This document shows, piece by piece, positions 23,706-38,200 of a DNA stretch of 64,000 bases. Origin of the DNA: Xylona heveae TC161 (taxonomy: Eukaryota > Ascomycota > Xylonomycetes > Xylonales > Xylonaceae); contig NW_017264205.1 of the NCBI RefSeq assembly GCF_001619985.1, forward strand, positions 62,001 through 126,000. The letters run 5' to 3'. Position 1 is the first letter of the stretch, and every line of letters starts with the position of its first letter. The position numbers and the translations under genes were made by a program. The notes below the pieces were generated by a model. It searched no databases. It was given only the letters and a program-made list of their open reading frames with translations, and had not been told where the DNA came from.

Positions 23706-24411
23706 TTACTCATCGACCCATAAATCAAGCGTATCCAACTCCGTCCGCACGATCCGCTTAAACTCCTGCTTCTCAATGCCCGCGCTCGCCGCAAGTCTGA
23801 ACAGCGCCTTGAAACTCGTGCTGATATGCTGCTTCACCCCCAGCTCCACGCGCGATTGCGACTCCGCCGTGTCTTCCAGCCGCGCAACGGTATTCGACCG
23901 CCGCGACGACGAGGCCGACGACGACGATGCGGACGCTGGCCGGGGATGATTGAGCTCTGGTATTCGAGTGTTTCGACCCACTCTATCCTCGTCCGTGACT
24001 GTATCTCCTCTTTGCCTCGCTGAAGTAGCGTCATCATCAGCGGGTAGCTGAGACTGACTTTCCGAGCGAAGGGCACGCTCGATTTCTCCGCCGCGTAGTG
24101 TCGACTCATGTGTCCCTCTTCCTCCTCGTCTTCCTCCTTCTCCAAGGGCTCCGCCTGCGGCTCCGCCAAGCCCGTTCAGGCCTTCCGCCGCCTCCTCCTC
24201 GTCGGGATCGTGATCGTCCAGCGCGGGCTGCACGTCGTTGTATCTCTCGAAATAATCTGCTTCGGATGACGCGCTCCGTGCGCGACTCGTTCCTTGTGCG
24301 TGTGTTGAAGAAGCAGGACCAGCTACCGGACCAGGGCCAGGGCCAGGAGATATGCCGTCGTTCATGGGCGATTGTCCCCCCGCTGGCGTCTGGTCATATT
24401 GCGCCCAGTAA

Positions 24412-24453
<42 letters not shown>

Positions 24454-25100
24454 TCTCCTTCTAATTCTCTTTCTTCGTCCTGCGGTGCTATCGTACTGCC
24501 GTTCGGCACGGCAAGCGTCTCTTTTATCGCATATTCTGCCGCTTTCTCGTCTGCTTGGGCTATACTTTCTGCCCACTGCCCTTGTCTTGATCCAGACGTA
24601 GCTGTAGCTGTACCTGTAGAGGTAGACGTACTCCCCTCAAAATCCTCAAACACACCCACGTCCGTAACCCTCCACCCATCTCCGCCGCCAATCTCGTCGC
24701 CCGTACACCAGAGATATATCACGACGAGATCGAGCTCCGGGACCCCGACTTTCGCATGCAGCGTCTCCTCGTCGACGCGGCGGTAGAGTATGTTTTCGAC
24801 GTCTGTAAACTCGACTGTGCCGGACACGGGATGCAGCTCAAACACATCGGACTCGACGGCCCGCGCGAGCTTCGACGCTTTGCGCTCGTCCCATGACAGC
24901 AGCGCGAGCCAGGACTCTGGCTGAGAGGGGTCTGTACTGTTTGTCGCGATCCCAGAAAGTAGCTGCACGCGCTGTCGCAGGATCGGGGAGAGGAGAGGAA
25001 GTAAAGCCGGCGGCGGGCGCGGCGATGCAAATGCGGTAGGCAGGCAGGCGAGTAAGGGCGGAAGCAAGGTATGCGGGTTCGGCGGAGGAATGAAGTGCAT
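23706..25100 (-). CDS. Conserved fungal protein of unknown function with poly-Asp tract
   Basis: A single-exon gene of 464 aa on the minus strand. I recognise the pattern as a Pezizomycotina protein without known role and assign no function. The N-terminal 165 residues look like a folded domain: a Pro/Leu-rich start (PPPNPHTLLPPLLACLPTAF), LLPLLSPILRQRVQLL, SWLALLSWDERKASKLARAV, then an aromatic-rich stretch (LDLVVIYLWCTGDE, GWRVTDVGVFED). The centre is disordered and acidic, with a run of 15 Asp coded by a GAC/GAT triplet repeat (plus strand 24416-24451), followed by Gly/Pro- and Ser-rich segments. A second conserved block closes the protein (HISTSFKALFRLAASAGIEK through LDTLDLWVDE). No signal peptide or clear membrane segment was found. 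The start at 25100 precedes the conserved block by one residue. Confidence 0.85.
24416..24451. repeat. (CGT)n triplet microsatellite coding poly-Asp
   Basis: About 12 CGT units on the plus strand. On the coding minus strand they read GAC/GAT and encode most of a 15-residue Asp run. Length is likely to vary among strains. Confidence 0.9.
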
Positions 25101-26226
25101 GGTTTGCGCTGGGTGCTGGTGGATCTGCGTCCCGGCGGGGAGGGGAGGGGTTGTGCGGAAGTTTAACGGCCGGTAGGTTAGGTAGGTAAGGTATTGTAGT
25201 ATATGTTAAGAAAGTAGGTCTGGTAGCTGTGTCTCCGGCGCGCACGTATTAGTTATCGTTATTATTATCATTCCTCCGGCTTTCTAGAAGATTGTATAAC
25301 GTATATAAATAGGATCGAAGTGTGGCTAGGTAAACGGGGTATTTGATAATCTTGGGGAGTCTAGACGCAGGGAAACCCAGGGTCGGAGTATTAATGCAGA
25401 TCTTTCTCTCTCACTTACCGTCATAAACATAATTCTTCCGGGCAATAAGATGGAATAAGGTGAAGGGATAGCTGCGCAGGGGGCAAAGAAGACTTCGGCT
25501 TTGTAAATGATTGACAAGATTCTCAGGGCGAATACCCGTTGTAGGTGAAGGCGAGCTGATCCAGAGTAAAAAAAGGTGTGGCGTGGAATATTTATGATAT
25601 TTCCATGGGAGTAGTTGTTCCGATGTCGTGTGGGGTCTCTCTTTGGTGGTAGGACGAAGACGAGGGGATTTCTCAACTGTTCCCGTTGTCTCCGTTAACC
25701 CGAGGGGCCGCTAATGTGGGGTATTTCCGGTGATAGTTACACCCTCATTGTAGCTCTTTACCTGAATCCCGAGTCTCCCTTTGCAAGCAATGCTCATAAC
25801 TGCTTTACACTTCTGTCTAATTCTAGGTCATGTCACGATATAGTGAAAATCGAGAAATATCGCAAGAGGAATAGAAATAGTTGTACGCTATTATTCCGTG
25901 GCTGAAAATGCTCATAAGAGTTTAATACTAAAAGTCGCCCATCGAAACAAATCTACATGGCAATGCTGCTCTAAGCTCTTCAAATATCTATCGACTGTCA
26001 CCAACAATGCCTATCATGCTGAAAAATATCTGCGGCCATGCTCAATCAAGTGTCATATCAACCAAACGAACAATCAATCCGCAATGCAATGAGCAATCAT
26101 CCTCGCCATGTATGCTAATACTTCGCAAAATAAACATATAAAACTAAAGAATCAAGGCAATGCATAAAAAAAAGCAAAGACGGTAATGTTCTAATGTTGT
26201 AAACACACTTATTTGAATATTTCCTC
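25101..26226. other. Intergenic region, promoter of the unknown gene and dynein 3' flank
   Basis: 1.1 kb between two minus-strand genes. AT-rich, with short frames but nothing recognisable. The right end is the dynein 3' UTR. Confidence 0.6.
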
Positions 26227-29200
26227 TTATGACTCCACCATCAACTGCTCTCCCTCGTCGAGCATATCGGTGATTTCCTTGAGATTGCCAATCATATTCT
26301 TGCCGTGGCCAACGAGCAACAGCTTCTCTGCATTGGCTGGCAGACCCAAATATGTCGGTGGCTCACGCTCGGGCAGACGCTGCACCCATCCCAAAAAGTC
26401 CTTCATATCGGTGCCTTCAGGAACGCTCAGTCCATCCCCTTCTTCAGACTCTTCGCCCGTCGAGTCGGGTGAGTCAGGAACAAGCTTGTGCTCGTGTTCG
26501 AATGCAGCCGGCGTCAAGATGGCCTTCACTAGCTCGGTGAGACGCCCAAAGTCTTCCTCGTCGTCAATCTTGCCACCATATGTTTCGCCAACAAGCGTTT
26601 GAATCATCTCCCAAGGGAATTTCTGAGGGGCCACGTTTGATCGCTCAAGTGCGACGGACTCCACCCATCGGTCAATGATAAAAGCCGAGCATTCGTACTG
26701 CAACATGTTAACTCGATAATCTCAACGAACAGGCTACAGGGCTACTGGGTAAACTTACATCGCTGTCATTGAACTCCCAGAAGCTCTTCCATCCGAGCGT
26801 AGGGGCGTAGCGCAGTCGCTCTTGCACAACGGCGTGCAAAAATGACAAGAGAAGATAGATACGAGCTCGCTCGACTGGCCGCTTGGCTGCGCGAAGAGAT
26901 ACCGACGACAAAGAATCCTTCATGTTGGCCTTGATACCGGCTGGCTGCTCGTACATGAGGATCCTCGAGGCACGCAAGAGATTGACAGGAATCTTTGGAC
27001 TGATTTCCATGGACAAGAAGAGCCTAAAGTCTTGATGGGGCTTGAGTGCATCTAATCGCTTCTCAAGGCTCTGCAGCCACGTCGGCGCAAGGTGCACGTT
27101 CTTTATCAAGACCCAGGATCCAGTCACAGCAGCATTGCTGATGGCCTTGTCTGCACTCGTAAGTCCTTCACTGGATCCCATGGCAATATTGGTGCAAGTC
27201 GCGTCGCTCCGTTCCACAAGGCCGTCTACTCGGTAGCTTGCATCAAATCCGGGACTGGAGCTTAACGCAATCGGTGTGGTAGCGGAGACCTGTCCAAGCA
27301 CTTCCTCAAGGTCTCCAGCTCCTCCATTAAGCAGATTATCACCAAATACTGCAATGACGAACCGCTCCGCTGCAGGCACAAACCGGTCAAGCCGGAAGAC
27401 TTTGATCAAAAACAGAGATCGGAGACACTGATCTAGCAATGACGTGTCGCTAGACCAGGCAGGTGGCACAAACTTTTCCGCTAGCTCTTCTGTAAAGAAT
27501 TTCTCCCAACTCTCAGCAGTTACAATTGAAAGGTGGTCCTTGAGCAGCCTATTGCGCAAAGCAGTTGACATAGCCTCTTCCTTTCGATGACTCTCGGTTG
27601 AGACATCAATGCCCTCCAGGCCGGGATCGAGGATGGTATCGATTAATCCCTTCTCCATCTTGAACGGAGACGCTTGAGCCAAAAGCATCGCAAACGTAAT
27701 TCGATCTTTCTGCAGCAATGACAACGACGTTCGCTGGAATGTGGTCACAAACAAGTCTCGCAGAATGATATCAATGCGAGAATTATGATTGCTTTCGCCC
27801 GCCAAACGTTCATTGTGACGAAGGACAGTATTGAAGATGTCGATGAAATACTGCAACGAAAATTGATAGAAGTGATTGAGGTGATGCAGCTGTTCCAAGA
27901 TAGCAAAGATGGCGCTGCAAGATCGGGCAACGATATTATACTGCAAAGTAATGTTTTCCACCTCAGTCATGACCCCTTCTGTATCGGCCATCTTGTTGGA
28001 AATTTCCGCGGCCTCCTTCTTCAGGGTTTCGAGTGTCTCAATGACATTGTCATCATCAAGAATGTTTCCGCGAGATTCATTAAGCGCCTGGAGCAACTTC
28101 TTTTCGAGCTGGCGAAGGTGGACCTTGAACTCTCCCTGCAGTTTGATGAGGTTCGATCGTCGTTCGTCGACATCAGGACGCTCGGATTTGAGAACATCGT
28201 TGAGGGACTGAGTTTGTAGACTGCTTTGCGTGACTGTGAAATTGACAAAGGTCGTCCGACTGCAAATGTCCGGTGCAAATGTTGCAGAGGGGTCACGTGT
28301 AGAAAGATAGAGCTTGAAGGACGGTGAAAAGTCAATCTCCTGCTTCCCGAGTTGGATAAGAACTCTTCCTCCAGTCTTTTGGTACTCCTTGTTCAATACA
28401 TGATTCAAAACAGGATCTAGGTATTCTGCATCTTGTATCAGGATTGGATTGCCAAATCGAAGAGAACTTTCTAGCTGTTTCGTGAAAGAATCATCAAGGA
28501 AGCTGGTGACAGTAAGGCGAGCTTTGCCACCAGTATTCTTTTGCAAGAAATCAGTAGCTCTTCCAGAGGGATCAATAATCAACGGATAGCGGTTGAATCG
28601 TTCAAGCATAATGGCGTTCTCGGTGCAAAGGTCGTCAACCGGGAGTGAGTTGTCTTGCCAATGAAGTCTCTCGTCTGCGGTAGAAAGATATTCCGTGACT
28701 GGGTTGTGCGGCTTGTGCTCAATACCTGAGAGATAGAGCTGGTGCAGCCAATCCTCCATCATTGCCTTTCGGAACTGCTGGTCGTACAGACCGCTGTATG
28801 CCAAAAAGGCAGCTGCCATCAGTACATCGCCAATGAGCGTTCCAATCTGCGTCTCGAACGACTTGCTGCCCTCCTCCCATCGAGCTCGTTCTGATGAAAG
28901 GCTGTCAAGCAGGCGAACGCTCCGGTCAACCTTGAATTGCACCCGAGACATTTCAGATTTAATGGCCTGTGTCTCACTAATCAAAGCTGCATACTCGTTC
29001 TTGTACATGGCAATGCTCGTCTCCAGACTGCTGATTGTGTTCTCAATAGCTTGCGCTTCAGCCTTTGTCTGCAATGCCTGTTCTTCCAAAAGCCCGACTT
29101 CTTCCCTGAGAGGACCCACGCGATCCAATATTTCGGAATAGTTCACTTGGGCTTCCACCCACTGCACCAACGGACCACAAGCTTTGCTAGCTCTGTTCAC

Positions 29201-32200
29201 CTTTTCGTAAGTAAAGTCTTCTTTTGACAAGAACTCGTTGCGCATCTTGATTCTATGGCTTCGAGTCATTTGCCTCTCATTATCATAATTGACAATGGTG
29301 GCAATGAAATCGTCTCTCCTGATAATTCCTTGAATAGTCTTCCAGCTGTCAACCTTGTGACCAAGAAGGGTGCAAACGGATTCCAAAGCAAGTTTAACAC
29401 CGGCGGGCGGATTAGCCATGGACCTCACTTCGGTCAAGTGCTGCTTCTTGATATTGCTCACACTTTTTTGCGCCTCCAAGACCGCGGGTTCCGCATTTGC
29501 GAGATCTCTGAGCACAACTTCCCGCCGCGAGGCGACTTCTTTCTCCTGCTTTTCCAAAGCGCTCTGTATCTCAAGAGAAGTCGCCTTGCGCTGTTCGGCC
29601 TCCCGCTGATCAGCAACCATCCGTTGCAGCTTCTCGTTGGCCTCAGCATCCTTTCTCTCAAGCTGGCTCTTCTTCTCAGCTAAGCTCGTCCGCAAGTCTC
29701 TGACCTTCTCTACAGTATCCCTAAGCTTATCAAGACCGACATTGAGATGGCGTTGTTGTTCCTCAAGGTCCTCCCGCTTTTCATTGTAGAGATTGACATA
29801 TTGCGCAACGAAATCAAGGAAATGTCTTGGTGTGAGAAAAGTCTTCTTATGGTGTTGCTTCAGAAGACGGGCGTTGAATTTCTGTAGCGAGTAATGGATA
29901 TAGACCATTGAATTTACAATAGTCTCGCGGTGAGAAGCAGGCAACTGCAAGCCACGGTAGGCTACAGGGATGCTGTCCGGAGCGGTAAAATTTGGCTTAT
30001 CCAGGTCAATGGACTGTGTTAATTCTGAGCCCACCTGGAAAAGTGCTTGATCAGACCAATCACCAAACCAGTTGAGGACACATCTGTTGAAGAGAGCAGG
30101 ACTGGTAGCTGCCTTAGATGATAGACCTTCCTCAGGCGGGTTCATCGTAAAAACGACGTGAAGATTCTTGACAATCTGCTGGGTGAACCATTTGTACAGC
30201 TCCTCTTGTGAATCTAAAAGCAGTCCCTGGCGTTGGGCTCCCTCCTTACAGGCTGTCATTAACGTGGCAAACTCGTCACCCTCGAACAGTCCGGGAATTT
30301 CGGCATTAGCAAGAAGCGTATTCATCCGCTCGAGGAAGCCCGAGTCTAGGACATTTGATTCATCCATGATGAAACATATCTTTTCTCCTTTGCAGCCGCA
30401 GCGCCGAAGGACGTCTCGCAAATCGTCATCAAAATCTTCAGCTGAATACTTGCCATGAACTTTGATTTGGAAAACTTTTAGGCCATTCATCCAAGCAACA
30501 AAGCGTGAAAGTGTCGTTTTTCCGCTCCCGCTAACTCCAATGAGGATGAGATGACCCTGAGGTTGACGGAAAACCCGATCAATCCGCAGCACATGATCGA
30601 GAACTTCGTTGAATAGGATAAGCGGAACATCAACCTCTTCCTCGCAGAACGTTTTGAGTCGAGCCTTGACAAAGCTTCGAAGTTCCTCTCGATCTACCGG
30701 TACGTAATTCTTGGACAACCAGTTCGAAAATAGTATTGGGCCACCCAGCGCCTTATCCTCATCTATTGTGGGGAAGTGTTTCAGGCATATCTCTCGTACG
30801 CTATCTTCTGTCCACTGGCGTTCATCTTCCGCAACAAGCCTGTCTTGAAAGAGGCGCAATGCCTCATGTGCCCAAATCCTGACCAGTCCCTCCACGGTAA
30901 GTGTCTCCAATGGGCGAATTGCCTCATAGACGCCTCGGACCCATCTTGTAAGTTCACGAGGCGAGTATACATAGTGTGGCTGGATTTTGGGAGTGAATCG
31001 CTTCTGTGATTCTAGATAAAACTCAACCATGGATCTCGTGAGGGCGTCTGCATACCCACGAAGTGTTGGGATGACTTTGAGAACGGCACTGTTGAAAGTC
31101 CCGTAAATTTGGAGCAGTGATTGCTCTCCGGGATAATCAACCATGATTAGAGGAGCGTGCCTCAGATATCGAGCACCAAGAGGAGTACGGCCAGCATCAG
31201 TAGGGGGATTGCATGCACCGACGAATTGGATGCGATCCAGCGTGACCCACGTCTTGTCTGAAGTTCTCCAATACCCATTTTGTTCGACAAGCTGTCGCAG
31301 GAAAGAGATGACGCGCTGGGTTCCATATTTATCCGGAGCTGGCAGGTTGATTTCGTCGCAGAAAATAACGAGCCATCGCCCGATTTGAGTGGGAGACAGT
31401 ATAACACCATTGAGAGACTTGCGATATTCGCAGTATTGTTCAAAGGTCTTAATGATGAGCTCCGGGGTCGTTGCGCTTGAGAAGTTGAGTCCCACAACTT
31501 CCATGTTAGGCAACTTCCTGAGGGCGCTGAAGAGCGTCATTGTCTTTCCGGACCCGGGAGGACCACACAGTAGCAATGGCTTGTGTTCTGCTAGCCATGA
31601 ATAGAGTACCTCTTCGTGCCGAATTGTGTCTAAAGTTGGGATGACCACATCGGTCTGAGTGATGGAGTGGGTATTGACCTCTACATGCGGCACCTGATCT
31701 TGCCATGCGGTCCAACTTGCCTTTGGCAGTGTCACGTCGAAGTCGATGAGAGAGGATCGATCGTCAAGGAGAGGCGATCCTGAGGGGCTTGAATGTCCCA
31801 CGAATTCTCCAAACGCCTGCCTATCCGCAAGTGGGCAGTCACCCGTGAAAGACCACACCAACGAAAGCAAAAGTTTCTTCGAAAGATATGACTCGATTTG
31901 TTCGGGGTCCAGAGGAAATTCGTGCTGGATATTGTATTCGATCATTGCTCGGCAGCTTTTGTTCAGGAGGGAGAAAAGAGTGCCAAGTACTCGTATCTCC
32001 GTAAATTCCATGATATGGTTGTACGAACGAGCCTTTTGAAGACACTGCTGAATAAACCCGTCTGCAGTGAGATAGTGCTGAAGTAGATCTGCACACTGTT
32101 TTTGCACCGCCAAGGCCTTGTCAATAGCCTGACCAGTTGTCACGGTTTCGTCATCGAGGTCTTCGAAAGGAACAGCTCTGAGGGTGTCTAGGTAATTGGC

Positions 32201-35200
32201 AATCATCATGTCGGACGTGACAGTATCATCACTGAACCAGACCATTCCACATCGACTAACCGTGGCCAAGGTTGCATATTTCAGTGATTCCACTTCAAAC
32301 ATGATCCGTACATTGGGAGGCAGCGCCAGCCGCTCTCCATTTGGCAACGTGAGAAGCTTGTTGTCGTCGAGCACACTGTTCAAGTTCTCAACCCACTCCG
32401 GGTCGACGTCACCATCAAAGACAATCCAGTGCCTCTTCGTATCTTCGCCTCGGAGATTGTCAACTATCCTCCTGAGAATGCTCGTGAACAGTCCATCGGT
32501 CCACTCTCGAGTCGTTCCGTCGAGGCTCCCGTATAATGCTTCCTTGGACATGACTTTGGAATCGATGATGTGGCACGCACCCTCCACACCCTCAATTTTC
32601 TGCAAAGCCTGTAGCAAAACCTTCCATGCGGCAGACTTTCCAGAACCAGAGGCACCGACCATCATGACGCCATGGTGGATGTTTTGAATTTGAAAAAGCT
32701 GCAAGATTTTGGTCATCCACAAGTCGTTGGCTACAAGATGATTGGCCTCTGCGAGCTCCAGAATTGCTGTACGCAAATCCTCGAGTGCCGCAGGGACATA
32801 GGACACGCCAGGGAACGTGTCCTTCTCAATTTCTTGCATAATCTCCACGTCTTCTCGAATTAATTTGGGTGCAATAGTCTCCCGTAAGCTTTGGACCATG
32901 ATCTGAGGCTCAACTACTTCCTCTAGCTCAGCTGATTCTCCTCCTTTGGATATTCTTTCCCGTTTTAAGGATCCGGAGCTCATGAGCACGCTTTTGAGCG
33001 CTCGAAGACCAAAGTCATAATGCGCCTGCTTGGACAGCCGCTTGGAACAATGATCAAAGAATGGTACGGTCTGCTTCGCTAAGGACTTTGCTTGATTGAA
33101 TCCCTGGGAATAGAGCATGACTTCGGCGATCAGTTCTTTATCAGGTCGCGACATGGCAACACTGCGGAAAAGCTTCTTGAGATTATCAGGCAAGTTGGAT
33201 CTACCAGCATAGCCGGGATTCATGGTAATAAAGATTCCAGTGTTTGAGTTCACCGCGAGCTGTCTTCCAATTAACTCAATTTGAGCCGTCTCATCGTCCG
33301 CAATTATTTTCAGGCCGAGCTGAATATTTTGGATCTGTTGCGAAACTGCTGACAAGATTCGCTCCTCAAGCCGGTTGAATTCATCAAAACATCCCCAAGC
33401 ACCAACCTGACAGATACCGAGAAAAATTCTGCCCATAGCTTGAAAATCAAATGTATCGTCGCAGCAGAACACAAGTGTAAATCTTCCGAGCTGTGTTCCC
33501 AATGCCTTGACCGATTCTGTCTTTCCTGTACCTGCTGGGCCGTAAGGGGAGCCTCCGAGTCGTTGGCAAAGGCCTTGGGTAAGAGTGAGGAAGCAGCGGT
33601 CTGTCAAAGGTGTACGGACAAGACGTTCGGTGACGCCGAGGTACTCGAACCCATAGCTAAGACTTGCATTCGCCATCTTGATCTGGAGTCGTTGCGTAAA
33701 GTCACCTTCAGGTTTATAGACATATCGCATTTGCAACAACCACATATAATGTGTAGGAGAGGTAGCCGATAATTTGAGAAGCTTGGCAATAACATCTCGT
33801 TGATGAACACATTCGGTGATGAGATGTTCGCATTTTTTCCGTGTAATAGTGTCCAGTTCGCCCAAGACAGTGTTGGCCAGCAATCTTAAGAGCTTAGCCA
33901 CCTGGTCATGCAATCCAGAGAGCTGACTTCCCCCGTTCTCCAATGCTTCTTGGACAGAATTCGTCCAGACAGCTTGAGTTGCAAGCACGCCAATTTGGGC
34001 TGGAAATACTGAAACATATTCGCGGAAAGCATCATCATCAATCTCGTCTCCCCTAAAGAGTGCGCCGAATTGGTCTACCGCTTCCGCTAGTAGCTCTGCC
34101 AGCGTGAGTTTCATGTTAGTTTCCAGCGCGCCAAGCCACTCATTGATTCTAGGCGTCTTAATCAGCGAAATTTCGCTTTTCAGCTTGACTTCCTCGCCTT
34201 CTTTTGATACGAATCCAGAAATGATAGATTCCTCGTCCATTACAAGACCGGCCAGACCGGCGAACATCTTTCTGAAATGCTTGGAGATGCGCAGTGTATC
34301 ATTACTGTTGCCAATAATCTCGAGCAAATCTTCATCTCCAACGAAGTAGAATCGCGGGAACGACATTCTTTCTCGCTCCAGATATTCACCAAGTGCTTTT
34401 TGGATTTTGGTAAGCAAGTCTGCAAGGCGCTCCAGTGACTTCTGAATTCCTGAAATATTCAAGACATCAAGAACAAAGGGAGACTTGTAAACCTTTTTCA
34501 TGACGGTGAAAAACTCCGTGTTGATATTTTGAAAGCGAGATGATTCGGTAGGCAGCAAATGTTTAATGTCAGCATTTCCGGTAAAGACACCTTCCAAGTA
34601 GACCCATTGTCGTTGCACATCAATCCAGACATCAAAGAGGACGTGCACCCGATTGAGCCGATCTTCCCATGCGGACGCATCGTCTTCGAATTCTTTGTAA
34701 TAGGGAGAGTGTCGCATAGCTTGCAGGGAGTTCAGGTTCTCGCTACACTTGGCGAAGAGATCATCCCAGCCTCGGATAAGACGACATTTATTCTGGTAAT
34801 GAACCAGATCGAGAGAATAATTTTGCCAAGTTTCCTTTACCTGCTTCAGGAATTCTTCGAGCGCCATCTCGCCCTGAGCTTGGACGATGATATCACGTAT
34901 TATCGGCTCGGTTGAGGCAAGTTGCAAATCCCAAACATCTCCCAAGGTCAAAGAAATCAGAGAGAATCTCTTGCCAGGCTTGAGCGCTTTGAATATTTTC
35001 ACCCAGTGTCTCTCTCGAACTGCCTCGGACTTCATGTCGGCAATCAGAGAGTTCGATTTGGCATGTTGGCGAAGAATTCCCTGAACATGCTCGAACGCAG
35101 CATACTGACGCATGCGACTTGGCATATCTTTAGTCATTTTTGTGAGGCCATCAAGCGACTGCCGAAGTTTGCGCGGCTGAATGCTGCTCCAAAGTGTCTC

Positions 35201-38200
35201 TCGAAGCTCATTCAAGCTCTTCCAGATTGTCGATAAAGCTGCCCACACGGACTTGAAATCCTGGACCTCTTCAAGCGCCGGATTAACAGCAGTTTCGGGA
35301 CCTTCTGGAAGATCAAGGGCTTCCTTTGCTTTCGCAACCATGTCCGATTCGGAGCGTAGCTGGCTTAAACGGCTTTCGAAGGAATTAAGCGTGCTAGACG
35401 CTACCTCAGGTGGAATACTTCCAGAAACAGGCTTTTCCTCATTCCACTGCAAGATGGTCTCAGATATCTTTTCGTTGACAACTTTAGCTTCCGCTGTAAT
35501 CTTAGCTCGCAGTGCATCCATTTGATCTTCGACAACTTTGCTTTTCCGCTCGAGGATCTCATTCAAAGCACCCCATTCCTGTTCAATCTGGTCTACCGAT
35601 AGCCAACTACTGGGGAATTGGTATCGCTGGCGTATCAGCGTCGTCTGAGCCTGATGAAAAAGTTCAATTTCGGGCCCCCATATGCTAACTTTCCGCTTGC
35701 ATTGCTGAACCATTGTGATAAACGAGACAGCTTGTGCAGTAGACGAAGCTTCGAGCGAATGACCCTCAAGATCCCGGCGGGCTTGTTCGATCTCGTTGTA
35801 GCTATCTCGCATGCGGTTGCCCAAGCGTCCAGCAAATCTGACCAGAATCTCGTGTTGCCATTGATCATATTTGGCGTTGACCTTGGTTTGCACTTGCCCA
35901 TAATCAATCGTGATGGTGCCAAAGGATCGGCTGACTTCAGTGGTGTCAAAGGTCGCCCTAGTCTTTCTGATCTCCAAGAGAAGCTGCAGCCATTTCGAGA
36001 GATCTTCACCAAGGATATCATAGACTTGTTCGGACTGTAGGTCCCACAGTGACTGGAATTGAAACCACTTGTCCACATAATCACCCACCTGCTGAAACTT
36101 GCCTTCCACAATGCTGTACACGCGAGATAAGCTCGAAGCGCAGTACCTTGGAAGAGCTGTGAAGCGGGTGTCGGCAGTGGCGGAGCTATCCAAATCCACG
36201 CTCATGTCATATCTTGAGGATTGAATCTTATGCATGTCGCACACGACTGCAAGCCATTCGTGCAATTGGGATAGCCAGCTTGCCCGAGCGAACTCAAGAG
36301 GGGGGTCGAGAAAGATAACCTGGTTACGCATGGAGATCTCATGATAAAGGTGACTAATCCTGGGAAGTTGTCGTCCGTCTGCATCAGGGTCGGTAAAGTT
36401 CGTGGCCTTTCCAAAGCCGTCTCCATTGAGCTCGTCCATATTTGCGCCGTTAAAAGAATCAACCCAAAAACTAATCGCTTCTTCTAGCCTGTCAAATAAA
36501 ACAGCCTCGATCTTGTCATTCAAAGCCGAGACCCAAGGACCCAAATTGACATAACTCTCAAGATTGAGTTGATCAGCAGCAGACTGGATGAGGAATAAAT
36601 GCTTTTTGAAAGATTCGGCTTCGTATGGACAAACGCGCAAATCAGCGAGCGCCTTCTGAACAGACTCATTGATTGAAGACAGCATGCTGGTCTTGCTCTG
36701 GAGAACAGAGACCGCAGTTGCAAATTCTCGGACGAACTGGACATGTCTACTTTCTCTTCTGCCGGAGCTCTGCGCGCCGCCTTGGAGGTAGGAAGGCTTG
36801 CGGATGTGCATTTCGTAAGAATGAACAAATGATTCCCATTTTAAGGGCAGACCCTTGGAGATTAGATTATGAACCTCATTTTGATAACCAAATAGAAGCA
36901 TGGAAACATCGGACATCTCTCCAATGGCACGGCTCGTTTGGTTGAAAGTGCGTACAGTCTCTATCAAGCTCTGTGCAAAAGGATAGACGCGTTTTGCTTC
37001 TCTTGCGCTATTATTGATAGCGTGTGGCACGGTGAAGTTGCGCCAGAGAAGATTTCGGACCTCTTTAAAAAGTGTAATGACCTGAGGATCGAAGTTCACC
37101 GCCAGTTCAAGAGCATTGCCCGCAGATCGATTTTTCGAAACGGTAAAGAGGCGGCCTGTTATGGAAATGTTTCGCCTGTTAACATCGTGAAGCCAGGCTT
37201 CAAAAACAGGTCGAGTGTCCAATTTCTTCCGGAACATGTCGCTGTCGTTTTGCAGTTTCTGTCCCTCTGCATGCAAGGCCCAGTCTTTACCAAGCACATC
37301 TTCAACCTTCTTCATGTACGCGTCCAGTTGTCTCTCAATCTGCTGAGCCCAGATAATGGCGCCTGCAACAGGTGGCAAATCCCTTAGTTGGGCCATGATA
37401 TGGGCTTCAGAATGGCCGTATTGCTGTTTAAAGCGCTCATGCAAGGAGTTGATGTCCTTTTTGACTTCGGCAATGAGTGCCGATTGATATTCTGCAATGG
37501 CTCCACGAATTTTGGGTCTCACAAAAAGCGCGTTGAACTTTGAAAATACTCGAAACATTTCATTTGCGTTCTTGGTTGTGGCCAGACGATCCCGTAGACG
37601 GGCAATAATGGAGTTCTCCACGCGCGATGTCCGTTCATTATAAGTGATCTCGGCCTGGGCCCAAATTTTGGTCCCTTCTTCAGTAGTGTCGAGCACATCA
37701 ACATCCCAGAGCGCAGCGTAAGCTTCCTTGACTTCATTGATGGCATCCACATGGCCAATTTCCTCGACAATGACGGGTCCATCTGCAGCCTTTCCGCTCA
37801 AGACATCGATTTCAGACTGGCCCGATCCCAAAACCTTTTTGATCGTTCGCTGAAGCTGTTCATGATTGGACCGAAAGGTGATAACGTAACTCAGTCTGTC
37901 CTGCAGCTTCTGATGGCGGGGTGAGATTTTAATGGGAATGAACCTATCATTTCTCCTCCGAGTAACTTCACGAGCAACATTGGTAAATTCTTTGACGTTC
38001 TCGTCCCAAGCACGCCACATAGCGTCGGCGACATCCATGAGAGCCCGGAAATCGTCAAACTCCATGTGCATCAATGGCCGGCCTTGCAGGAGCTCGCGCA
38101 ATTTGGTATCAAGGTCACCAGAGATGGCTTCAACTAGAAGTAAAGCTCGCTTGACCGGGTACGGCGAGACGCGTAGTTTCTTGTTCAAATGACCAAAGAT

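Noticed and set aside
24098-24601. 167-codon plus-strand Arg/Leu-rich ORF
   Set aside because: Complement of the acidic repeat region of the minus-strand gene; composition explained by the repeat.
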